From NCBI RefSeq assembly GCF_900091515.1, contig NZ_LT607410.1, forward strand, positions 4,650,001 through 4,714,000: a stretch of 64,000 bases of DNA. The letters run 5' to 3'. A program made the position numbers and the translations under genes. This document shows positions 35,298-44,055 of the stretch, piece after piece. Each line of letters opens with the position of its first letter. Positions within the stretch are counted from its first letter, which is position 1. The notes under the pieces were generated by a model. That model searched no databases. It worked only from the letters and a program-made list of their open reading frames with translations, and was not told the DNA's origin. The DNA comes from Micromonospora purpureochromogenes (lineage in GTDB: Bacteria; Actinomycetota; Actinomycetes; Mycobacteriales; Micromonosporaceae).

Positions 35298-36544
35298 AGC
35301 TTGCAGTCCGGGGACGGGGCCCGGAACGCCTCCGCGGCCGGGATGGTCTTGAGGACCTTCACGTAGTCCCAGGGCTCGCTCACCTCGGCCTGCGGCTTCA
35401 CCTGGGCCAGGTACGCGTCGTGGATGACCCGGTGGTCCTCGGCGCGGATCTTGCCGTTGCGCAGGAAGACGTCGTTGACCTCCTTGCCCTCCAGCCCCTT
35501 GACCACGGTGTCCGCGTCATCGGTGCCGGCGGCCTGCACCGCCTCCAGGTACTGCATCGCGGCGGAGTAGTTGGCCGCGTGGGCGAAGGACGGCCGGGTG
35601 CCGGTCTCCTTCTGGAACCGGTCGGCGAACTCGCGGTTCTGCTGGTCGAAGTTCCAGTACCAGGCGTCGGTGTAGGTGGTGCCGGCGAGGGCGGCCGGGG
35701 TGAGCGAGTGGATGTCGGTGATGAACATCAGGCCCACGGCGAGCCCGATGCCCTTGTCCCGGAGCTTGAACTCGTTGTACTGCTTGACCACGTTGACCAG
35801 CTCGGCACCGGCCTGCATGGTGCCCAGCACCTCCGGCTTCGGGTTCATCCTGGACGCCTTGAGCAGGAACGACGAGTAGTCGCCGCTGGTGTTCGGGAAC
35901 GGCGCGCCGTCCTTGCCGACCACCTTGCCGCCGGCCTTCTCGATCGCCGCGGAGAAGTTCTTCTCCATGTCCTGGCCGAAGGCGTAGTTCGGGTAGAGGA
36001 TGTACCAGTTCTTGCCGACCTGCTCGGTGGTGGTCGTGCCGGTGCCGTGGGCCAGCATGTACGTGTCGTACGCGTAGTGGAACGTGTACTTGTTGCAGCT
36101 CTTGCCGGTCAGGTCGGTGGTCGCCGCGCCGATGTTGAAGTAGAGCTTCTTCTTCTCCTTGGCCACGTCGGCGACCTTGAGGGCGGCCGACGAGGTCGGC
36201 ACGTCGAGGATGATGTCGACACCCTTGCGGTCGTACATCTCGGCGGCCTTGCTGTTGGCGATGTCCGGCTTGTTCTGGTGGTCGGCGGTCTCGACGGTGA
36301 TGTCCGTGGTCACCGCCTTGTCCCCGTGCTTGGCCTTGAAGTCGGCGATGGCCATCTCCACGGCCTTGACGGAGTTCTTCCCGGACAGCTCCGAGTAGGC
36401 CCCGGACTGGTCGTTGAGGACGCCCAGCACGATCTTGTCGCCGGTCAGCTTCTGGTCGCCGCCCGATGCCGGGCCACCGCCGCCGCAACCGGCCGCCAGC
36501 ACCACCGCCGCCGACGCGGCGGCCACACCCACGCTCCTACGCAT
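35294..36544 (-). CDS. ABC transporter substrate-binding lipoprotein (LivK/AmiC-type)
   Basis: This 416-residue type I periplasmic-binding-fold protein has a lipoprotein signal peptide with lipobox LAAGC and a low-complexity GGGGPASGG linker. The two-lobe domain begins KIVLGVLNDQSGAYSEL, a hallmark of the LivK/AmiC group, which includes amide and branched-chain amino acid binders. ATG 36544 (MRRSVG) has AAAGGG about 6 bases upstream; ATG 36550 and 36559 are less well spaced. It sits between livF and livH and provides substrate recognition. The ligand cannot be told from sequence. Confidence 0.9.
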   Translation of the reverse strand: MRRSVGVAAASAAVVLAAGCGGGGPASGGDQKLTGDKIVLGVLNDQSGAYSELSGKNSVKAVEMAIADFKAKHGDKAVTTDITVETADHQNKPDIANSKAAEMYDRKGVDIILDVPTSSAALKVADVAKEKKKLYFNIGAATTDLTGKSCNKYTFHYAYDTYMLAHGTGTTTTEQVGKNWYILYPNYAFGQDMEKNFSAAIEKAGGKVVGKDGAPFPNTSGDYSSFLLKASRMNPKPEVLGTMQAGAELVNVVKQYNEFKLRDKGIGLAVGLMFITDIHSLTPAALAGTTYTDAWYWNFDQQNREFADRFQKETGTRPSFAHAANYSAAMQYLEAVQAAGTDDADTVVKGLEGKEVNDVFLRNGKIRAEDHRVIHDAYLAQVKPQAEVSEPWDYVKVLKTIPAAEAFRAPSPDCKL

Positions 36545-36597
36545 GTTCATCCCTTTCATACCGCGCGGACACCGCGCGGGTCAGCCGTCAAAATGAT

Positions 36598-37290
36598 TCA
36601 GATACCGAGGTACGCCAGCAGCTCGCGCTCCCGCGAGCGCACCTCGGAGTTCGCCATCGCCTCCACGACGCGTCCCTCGGCCAGCAGGTAGTGCCGGTCG
36701 GCGACGCCGGTGGCGAAGTGCAGGTTCTGCTCGACCAGCAGCACGGTCACCCCGTGCTGCTTGGCCTCCCGCAGCAGGTCGCCGACCTGCTGCACGAGCA
36801 GCGGCGACAGGCCCTCGGTGGGCTCGTCGCAGAGCAGCAGCCGGGCGCCCATCCGCAGCACCCGGGCCAGGGCGAGCATCTGCTGCTCGCCGCCGGAGAG
36901 CATGGTCGCCGCCGAGTCGCGCCGGGAGTACAGGGCGGGGAACGCCTCGTACACCCGCTCCAGCGGCCACGGGTCGGGGCCGACCCGCGGCGGCAGCGTC
37001 AGGTTCTCGGTGACGCTGAGGGTGGCGTACGCGCCCCGGTCGTCGGGCACCCAGCCGAGGCCGAGCCGCGCCCGCTTGTACGCCGGCAGCCGGCTGATGT
37101 CCCGCCCGTCCAGCTCCACGGTGCCGCGCTGGCCGGGGTGCAGCCCCATCACGCAGCGCAGCAGGGTGGACTTGCCGGCGCCGTTGCGCCCGACCAGGGT
37201 GACCACCTCGCCGGCGGCGACCTCCAGGCTCACCTCCCGCAGCACCTGCGCCTCGCCGTAGAAGGCGGAGAGGGTGTCAATGCGCAGCAT
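36598..37290 (-). CDS. livF: Branched-chain amino acid ABC transporter ATP-binding protein LivF
   Basis: This 230-residue ATPase has Walker A GRNGAGKST, the ABC signature LSGGEQQ, and Walker B RLLLCDEPTEGLSP. LivF-type features include VPDDRGAYATLSVTENL. The start overlaps the end of livG by 14 bases, so translation is coupled. It powers the LivHM channel together with LivG. Confidence 0.94.
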   Translation of the reverse strand: MLRIDTLSAFYGEAQVLREVSLEVAAGEVVTLVGRNGAGKSTLLRCVMGLHPGQRGTVELDGRDISRLPAYKRARLGLGWVPDDRGAYATLSVTENLTLPPRVGPDPWPLERVYEAFPALYSRRDSAATMLSGGEQQMLALARVLRMGARLLLCDEPTEGLSPLLVQQVGDLLREAKQHGVTVLLVEQNLHFATGVADRHYLLAEGRVVEAMANSEVRSRERELLAYLGI

Positions 37291-38038
37291 CAGCGGCTCC
37301 CAGGTAGGCGGTGATGACCCGCTCGTCGGCGCGGACCTGCTCGTACGGGCCCTCGACCAGCACCGTGCCGGCCTGCAGCACGGTGACGGTGTCGGCGAGG
37401 CGGCCGACGACGCTCATGTTGTGCTCGACCATCACCACGGTCCGGCCGGCCCGGACCCGGGCGATCAGCTCGACCGTGCGGTCGACGTCCTCCAGCCCCA
37501 TCCCGGCGGTCGGCTCGTCGAGCAGCAGCACCTTCGGGTCCAGGGCGAGGGCGATGGCCAGCTCCAGGGCGCGCTTGCGCCCGTACGCCAGCGCCTCGGC
37601 CGGGGCCTCGGCCAGCGCGCCGAGCCCGACCATGTCCAGCAGTTCGTCGGCCCGCTCCCGGTAGCGGCCCATCAGCTTGGCCGACCGCCAGAAGCGCCAG
37701 CCGAGCCCGCTGGGGCTCTGCAATGCCAGCTCGACGTGCTCGCGGGCGGACAGCTGCGGGAAGAGACTGGTGATCTGAAACGAGCGGGCCACCCCGAGCC
37801 GGGCCACCTGCTCCGGCGGCAGGCCGGTGACGTCCCGGCCGTCCAGCTCGATCCGGCCCTCGGTCGGCGGCAGGAAGCCGGTGAGCAGGTTGAACAGGGT
37901 GGTCTTGCCGGCACCGTTGGGGCCGACGAGCGCGTGCACGCTCTCCGGGGCGATGTCGAGGTCGACGTGGTCGACCGCGCGGAAGCCCCGGAAGTCACGG
38001 GTCAGCCCGCGCGCCGACAGGAGCGCTTGCCCGGCCAT
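37277..38038 (-). CDS. livG: Branched-chain amino acid ABC transporter ATP-binding protein LivG
   Basis: This 253-residue ATPase has Walker A GPNGAGKTT, the LivG-type block VARSFQITSLFPQLSAREHV, Walker B VLLLDEPTAGMG and H-loop VEHNMSVV. The signature motif reads AYGRKRALE (usual LSxGxQR), a common variant in this subfamily. It is the first gene of the operon livG-livF-livK-livH-livM. A CRP-like palindrome lies 39 bases upstream of its start. Confidence 0.93.
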   Translation of the reverse strand: MAGQALLSARGLTRDFRGFRAVDHVDLDIAPESVHALVGPNGAGKTTLFNLLTGFLPPTEGRIELDGRDVTGLPPEQVARLGVARSFQITSLFPQLSAREHVELALQSPSGLGWRFWRSAKLMGRYRERADELLDMVGLGALAEAPAEALAYGRKRALELAIALALDPKVLLLDEPTAGMGLEDVDRTVELIARVRAGRTVVMVEHNMSVVGRLADTVTVLQAGTVLVEGPYEQVRADERVITAYLGAADAAH

Positions 38039-38076
38039 CGCCTCATCCTCCGCAGGTCACTGGCGACGGCCGGGTC

Positions 38077-38092
38077 GGTGACCGGGGTCACA
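38077..38092. promoter_or_regulatory. CRP/GlxR-like palindrome upstream of livG
   Basis: GTGACC-GG-GGTCAC (38078-38091) is a perfect palindrome of the form GTGA-N6-TCAC; with flanks it reads GGTGACCGGGGTCACA, one base from the TGTGA-N6-TCACA consensus. It is 39 bases upstream of livG. Control by a cAMP-responsive regulator is inference. Confidence 0.5.
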
Positions 38093-38406
38093 GGGCCGTC
38101 GCGTGGAGGAAACCTACGGGGAACGGCCGGAGTGCAGCCATGTCGATCCACCACACTTTCCGGCCGGTCGGCGCGGGGTCGAGCGACATGAGGCTCGGCC
38201 GGAAGCGGGCCGGAGGAGATCGACAGCGGTGAACAGGCACCCCGCGAGATCGCTCCCATGTGGCCCGGCCACCTGACCGGCGGGGGCGTGGCTGGCGGGA
38301 CCGGCCACCCACCCGCGCGGGGCGCGGGGCGGGGCCGGCCACGCGGGGCGCGGGGCGGGGCCGGCCACGCGGGGCGCGGGGCGGGGCCGGCCACGCCACC
38401 GCGGGG
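38093..38406. other. Non-coding gap upstream of the liv operon with a 26-bp tandem array
   Basis: The gap between livG and the flavin monooxygenase (38039-38406) contains no gene I can support. It holds the CRP-like palindrome at its left end, an unremarkable middle, and three exact 26-base units (GCGGGGCGCGGGGCGGGGCC then GGCCAC) at 38317-38342, 38343-38368 and 38369-38394, directly before the monooxygenase stop codon. Confidence 0.7.
38317..38394. repeat. 26-bp tandem repeat, three identical copies
   Basis: Three identical head-to-tail 26-base units end 12 bases before the monooxygenase stop. The extreme G/C content and perfect identity suggest recent slippage or possible assembly difficulty. 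Confidence 0.85.
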
Positions 38407-39606
38407 TCACCGGGCCGGGACGTACTCCGGCAGGGTCAGGCCGTCGGCCTTGTCGAAGAACGCCCGGGTGGCCAGCCGGCGCAGCGGCCGGCTGGTCATC
38501 GCCCGCATCGACCGGTCACGCATCCAGATCGCCGCCCGGCTGGCCGGCAGGAACCCGGACAACGCGCCGGCGGGCAACTGCTGGCAGCGCAGCACGTGCG
38601 GGCGCAGCACCTGCTCGTAGCGGGCGAAGGCGGTCCGGTGGTCGCCGCCGGCGGCGGCCAGCTCCCCGGCCAGCACGTACGCCCCGACCAGGGAGAGGCT
38701 GGTGCCCTGGCCGGTCAGCGGGGACGGGCACCACGCCGCGTCGCCGAGCAGGGCCACCCGGCCGGCGCTCCACCGGTCCATCCGCACCTGCCCGTACAGG
38801 TCGAAGTAGAAGTCCGGCGCGTCGGCCATGGCGGCCAGCAGCTCCGGGGTGCGCCAGCCGACGTCGGCGAACCGCTCGGCGAGGATCCGCCGCTGCGCGG
38901 CGGCGTCGCGCCGGTCGACGTCCAGCGGCGGCGAGACGAAGCTGAACAGGGCGGCGATCCGGCCACGGCGGTCCGGCCGGGTGCCGACCACCCGGCCGCC
39001 GGGGGCATTGTGCAGCAGGAACCAGCCCTCGTCGTCCGGGTACGGGGTGGTGAAGTAGGCCAGGTACGCCCTCATCGGCCGGAGGTACGCCGACTCCGGT
39101 CCGAAGGCCGCCTCCCGGGTCCGGGAGTGCACGCCGTCGGCGCCGACCACCAGGTCGAAGGTGCGCGGGGCGGCCCGCTCGAAGTCGACCCGCACTCCGC
39201 CGGGCACCTCGGTCAGCGTCGCGATCGAGTCGTCGAAGAGGTACTCCACGTCGGACCGGGTCTCCTCGTACAGCAGCCGGGCCAGGTCGCCGCGCTGGAT
39301 CTCGAGGTCGGCGACGATGCCCTCCCCGCCGAAGGCGTGCACCGACATCCGCGCCCGCACCGTGCCGTCGGCCGCCACGTACGCCATGCCGCGCTCGTCG
39401 ACGCACTCCGCGCGTACCCGCGCCGTCAACCCCATCCGCTCGATGACCCCGCGGGCGGCGCCGCGGACGTCGACCGCCTGGCCACCGGGGCGTGGCCCCC
39501 GGGCCCGCTCGACCACCGTGGGGTGGAAGCCGTGCCGGCGCAGCCAGAAGGCCAGGGCGGGACCGGCGATGCCGGCCCCGGAGATGAGCACTTTCCTGTC
39601 GGTCAC
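38407..39606 (-). CDS. FAD-dependent monooxygenase (group A aromatic hydroxylase type)
   Basis: This 399-residue flavoprotein of the PHBH/UbiH class has the dinucleotide-binding motif GAGIAGPALAFWLRRHG near the N-terminus, the second motif DLVVGADGVHSRTR in the middle, and the FAD-ribityl motif GRVALLGDAAWCPSPLTGQGTSL. It resembles tetracycline-modifying (TetX-like) and aromatic polyketide hydroxylases, but the substrate is unknown. ATG 39606 is the start. It is divergent from a GntR-TetR hybrid regulator with twin operators between, so expression is probably inducible by its substrate, perhaps as a detoxification enzyme. Confidence 0.9.
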   Translation of the reverse strand: MTDRKVLISGAGIAGPALAFWLRRHGFHPTVVERARGPRPGGQAVDVRGAARGVIERMGLTARVRAECVDERGMAYVAADGTVRARMSVHAFGGEGIVADLEIQRGDLARLLYEETRSDVEYLFDDSIATLTEVPGGVRVDFERAAPRTFDLVVGADGVHSRTREAAFGPESAYLRPMRAYLAYFTTPYPDDEGWFLLHNAPGGRVVGTRPDRRGRIAALFSFVSPPLDVDRRDAAAQRRILAERFADVGWRTPELLAAMADAPDFYFDLYGQVRMDRWSAGRVALLGDAAWCPSPLTGQGTSLSLVGAYVLAGELAAAGGDHRTAFARYEQVLRPHVLRCQQLPAGALSGFLPASRAAIWMRDRSMRAMTSRPLRRLATRAFFDKADGLTLPEYVPAR

Positions 39607-39726
39607 CGCTGCGCTCCTCGCGTTGTCCCGCTTTCACCGCCGGCCCGGCCACCGCCAGGGGGCGGGCGGAGTTCCGTGCCTCCGCGCCGGTGACGGTAGG
39701 TCGCGCGGCGCCGCCCACGCTCGCGT

Positions 39727-39780
39727 CGTACTAGTACGCTGCCCTCCGCGAGGCCGTCCAGGGCCTTTCGTACTAGTACG
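39727..39780. promoter_or_regulatory. Twin 12-bp operators CGTACTAGTACG, 42 bp apart
   Basis: The exact palindrome CGTACTAGTACG occurs at 39727-39738 and 39769-39780. The centre-to-centre distance is 42 bases, four helical turns. The pair fills the divergent promoter region between the flavin monooxygenase and the hybrid regulator, so that regulator is the likely ligand-responsive binder of both. Confidence 0.75.
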
Positions 39781-39794
39781 CCGGAGGTGACGTC

Positions 39795-40727
39795 CTGGCC
39801 CCCACGGCATCCCGCCCGCAACCGCCGTACCGGCGGATCGCCGCGCAGATCCGGCTCCGGATCGAGCTCGGCGAGCTGCGACCCGGCGATCCGGTGCCGT
39901 CGGCCCGGCAGATCACCCGCGAGCACGGCGTCGCCATCGCCACCGCGACCAAGGTGCTGGCCCTGCTCCGCGAGGAGGGGCTGGTGCTGGCCCGTCCCGG
40001 CGCCGGCACGGTGGTCGCCGCGCGCCCGGACGCCCCGCCCCGGGCCGGCCGGTCGGACCCGGAGCTGAGCCGCGACCACCTGGTCCGCACGGCGATGGCG
40101 CTCGCCGACTCCGACGGCCTCGCGGCGGTCTCCCTGCGCCGGCTCGCCGCCGACCTCGGCGTGGCGACGATGGCGCTGCACCGCCACGTGCGGGGTCGGG
40201 ACGAGCTGGTCCGGTTGATGGCCGACAGCGCCCTGGCCGACGCCCTGCCCACCGCCCGGCCGGCCGGCTGGCGGGCCCAGCTGGAACTGCTGGCCCGGGA
40301 GCAGTGGCGGGTCTACCGGCGACACCGCTGGCTGCCCCACGTCATCTCGATGAGCCGGCCGCAGCTGCTGCCGCGCGGCATGGCGCACACCGAGTGGGCG
40401 CTGCGCGCCACGGGCGGCGTCGGCCTGGACCGGGAGACCCGTTGGTACGCCGCGCTCACGCTGATCGCCCAGGTGCGGGGCGTCGCCACCAACCTGGAGA
40501 TGCAGGCGCAGGCGGAGCAGGACACCGGCCTGACCGACGAGGAGTGGATCGAGTCGCAGGAGCCGGTCTTCGACCGGCTGGCGCCCGGGCGCTACCCGAC
40601 CCTGGCCGCGCTGAGCGCCGAGGGCGACGTCGACCTCACCCTGGACGGCATCTTCGAGTTCGGCCTGCGCCGGCTGCTGGACAGCTACGCAACCCTGATC
40701 GAGGACGCCGCGCGCCGGCCGGGGTGA
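39795..40727 (+). CDS. GntR-type HTH fused to TetR-type regulator (hybrid repressor), start uncertain
   Basis: The open frame encodes about 310 residues. Residues about 12-75 form a GntR winged helix (YRRIAAQIRLRIELGELRPGD, then SARQITREHGVAIATATKVLALLREEGLV). A second HTH typical of TetR proteins follows (VSLRRLAADLGVATMALHRHVRGRDELV), then a TetR_C-type helical ligand domain. The first usual start codon in frame is GTG 39894, which would delete the first half of the GntR domain. CTG 39795 is in frame and has GGAGG 8 bases upstream; alternatively one C is missing from the run 39799-39803, joining the frame to GTG 39787. Autoregulation through the twin CGTACTAGTACG sites is likely. Confidence 0.8.
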   Translation: MAPTASRPQPPYRRIAAQIRLRIELGELRPGDPVPSARQITREHGVAIATATKVLALLREEGLVLARPGAGTVVAARPDAPPRAGRSDPELSRDHLVRTAMALADSDGLAAVSLRRLAADLGVATMALHRHVRGRDELVRLMADSALADALPTARPAGWRAQLELLAREQWRVYRRHRWLPHVISMSRPQLLPRGMAHTEWALRATGGVGLDRETRWYAALTLIAQVRGVATNLEMQAQAEQDTGLTDEEWIESQEPVFDRLAPGRYPTLAALSAEGDVDLTLDGIFEFGLRRLLDSYATLIEDAARRPG

Positions 40728-40757
40728 GCGCGCCCCGACCGACGGCGGCCGGGCGCG

Positions 40758-41830
40758 TCAGTCGGGGAAGGTGACCACCCAGCGGGCGCCCTCGCCCCGG
40801 GCGAGCCGGTCGAACGCCTCCGGCGCCTCGTCGAGGGTGACCAGCCCGCTGATCAGCGGAGTCAGGTCGAGCGTGCCGTCGCCGACCTCGCGGGCCAGGC
40901 CCGGCACCTCCCGGTCGGGATCGGACGAGCCGTACACCGAGGAGCGCAGCGTCCGGGCGGAGTGGAAGATGTCCAGCGCCGAGAGGCTCACCAGGTCGTC
41001 CTTGCCGCCCATGCCCACCACGGTGACCGCTCCCCCGCGCCGGGTGAGCCGCCAGGCGGTCCGGATGGTGGCGGCCCGTCCCACGCACTCGAAGGCGTGG
41101 TCGACGCCGCGCCCCTCGGTGAGCGCCCGGATCTCCTTCGACAGCCGGTCGTCGGGCACGAGGAAGTGCGTCGCCCCGGCGGCGAGGGCCAGGCCCCGCT
41201 TCGCCTCGGCCACGTCGACCGCGACGATCGGGCCGGCGCCGGCGGCCCGGGCGGCGGTGAGCACCGACAGGCCGACCCCGCCGAGGCCGATCACCGCGAC
41301 CGACTCACCGCCGGCGACCCGGGCGGTGTTGCGGACCGCGCCGGTGCCGGTGAGCACGGCGCAGCCGAGCAGGGCGGCCCGCTCCGGCGGCAGGTCGTCG
41401 GGGACCGCCACCACGGCGGCCTCGGGCACCACCACCTCCTCGGCGAACGCGCCGAGCCCGAGCGTGACGTGCAACGCCTCGCCGTCGGCGGTCTCGCCGC
41501 GCGGCACCGCCGGGGCGGTGTTGGCGGCGCAGAGCCACGGCTCGCCGTGCCGGCAGTACCAGCACCGCCGGCAGGCGGGCGCCCAGTTGAGCACCACCTG
41601 CGTGCCGACCGGCACGGCGGCGCCGGCGCCGGCCTCGACCACCACGCCGGCCGCCTCGTGCCCCAGCACCAGCGGGTACGCGGGCGCGAGGGTGCCGTTG
41701 ACCATGGACAGGTCGGAGTGGCAGATGCCGGCGGCGCGGACGCGGACCCGCAGCTCGCCGGGGCCGGGCGCGGGCAGGCGGATCTCCTCGACGCGCAGCG
41801 GCGCGCCGGGCGCGCGGGCGACCAGAGCCC

Positions 41831-41834
<4 letters not shown>
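40758..41834 (-). CDS. Zinc-dependent alcohol dehydrogenase (MDR family)
   Basis: This 358-residue medium-chain dehydrogenase carries both zinc sites. The catalytic site shows GICHSDLSMVNG and GHEAAGVV; the structural site has the cysteine array C-x2-C-x2-C-x7-C in CRRCWYCRHGEPWLC. The Rossmann motif is GLGGVGLSV. It would oxidise an alcohol with NAD(P). GTG 41834 overlaps the aldehyde dehydrogenase stop, so the two are translationally coupled and likely act in sequence on one substrate, with a divergent acyl-CoA dehydrogenase nearby. Confidence 0.9.
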
Positions 41835-43273
<1,439 letters not shown>

Positions 43274-43293
43274 GTCGTCCTTCGGGGGTGAGG

Positions 43294-43313
43294 AAACTAG
43301 CGCTGGGAGTTTT
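43294..43313. promoter_or_regulatory. Operator A, AAACT-N9-AGTTT, ahead of aldehyde/alcohol dehydrogenase operon
   Basis: AAACT-AGCGCTGGG-AGTTT(T) lies 21 bases upstream of the aldehyde dehydrogenase start. On the opposite strand it reads AAAACT-N6-GCGCTAGTTT, closely matching operator B at 44000-44019, so one regulator probably binds both. Confidence 0.65.
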
Positions 43314-43317
43314 GACG

Positions 43318-43971
43318 CTACCCGTTCGCCCCGGGTGGTTCCACCGCGAGTACGCGCCGGTGTTCGGCGGCGAGGCCGTGCAGCAGCGCGTCCAGGCCGA
43401 GGGCGAAGGCGCCCTCGTCGACGCTGCGCTGGTGCTCGGCGAGCCGGTGCGCCTGGCCCAGGTGCGGGTAGTGCGCGGCGTACAGCTCCGGGTCCTCGAC
43501 GAAGCCGCGGGCGAACGAGCCGAGCGCCGACCCGGCGACGAAGTACCGCATCGCCGCGCCGACGTGGGTGGCCCGGGCGGGCGGCCAGCCGGCCTTGACC
43601 AGTGCCCCGTAGACGGCGTCGGCCATGGCCAGGGCGGCCGGGCGCCGCCCCGGACCCTGGGCCAGGTAGGGCACGACGTTCGGGTGCGCGGTCAGCGCCG
43701 CCCGGTACGACCAGGCCCAGCGGCGCAGCGCCTCGCGCCAGTCGTGGCGGCCGAAGAAGCCGATGTCCACGGCGACGGTGACGCTTTCGGCGACCGCGTC
43801 GAGGATGGCCTCCCGGTTGGCGAAGTGGTTGTAGAGCGAGGGACCCCGCACGCCGAGCGCGGCGGCGAGCCGCCGGGTGGAGAAGGCGGCCAGCCCGTCG
43901 GCGTCGATCAGGGCCAGGGCCGCGGCGACGATCCGGTCCCGGGTGAGCACCGGCTGCGGGGGTCGGGGCAC
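43318..43971 (-). CDS. TetR-family regulator of the dehydrogenase group
   Basis: This 217-residue TetR protein has the HTH FSTRRLAAALGVRGPSLYNHFANREAIL and a TetR_C-type C-terminal domain. Its gene lies between the aldehyde/alcohol dehydrogenase operon (downstream) and a divergent acyl-CoA dehydrogenase. Matching operator-like sites are found in front of both. It probably represses its own gene and the flanking catabolic genes until an acyl-CoA or related ligand binds. Confidence 0.88.
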   Translation of the reverse strand: MPRPPQPVLTRDRIVAAALALIDADGLAAFSTRRLAAALGVRGPSLYNHFANREAILDAVAESVTVAVDIGFFGRHDWREALRRWAWSYRAALTAHPNVVPYLAQGPGRRPAALAMADAVYGALVKAGWPPARATHVGAAMRYFVAGSALGSFARGFVEDPELYAAHYPHLGQAHRLAEHQRSVDEGAFALGLDALLHGLAAEHRRVLAVEPPGANG

Positions 43972-43999
43972 GTCGACTCCTCGGGGGTCTGGACGACAG

Positions 44000-44019
44000 A
44001 AAACTTACACCGCTAGTTT
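44000..44019. promoter_or_regulatory. Operator B, AAAACT-N9-AGTTT, between tetR and acyl-CoA dehydrogenase
   Basis: AAAACT-TACACCGCT-AGTTT occupies the 84-base divergent gap. It shares AAAACT, the spacing and CGCTAGTTT with the reverse complement of operator A 700 bases away. Confidence 0.65.
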
Positions 44020-44055
44020 AAGCGGGACGCAGCCACGACGGCGGAAGGGATCAGC

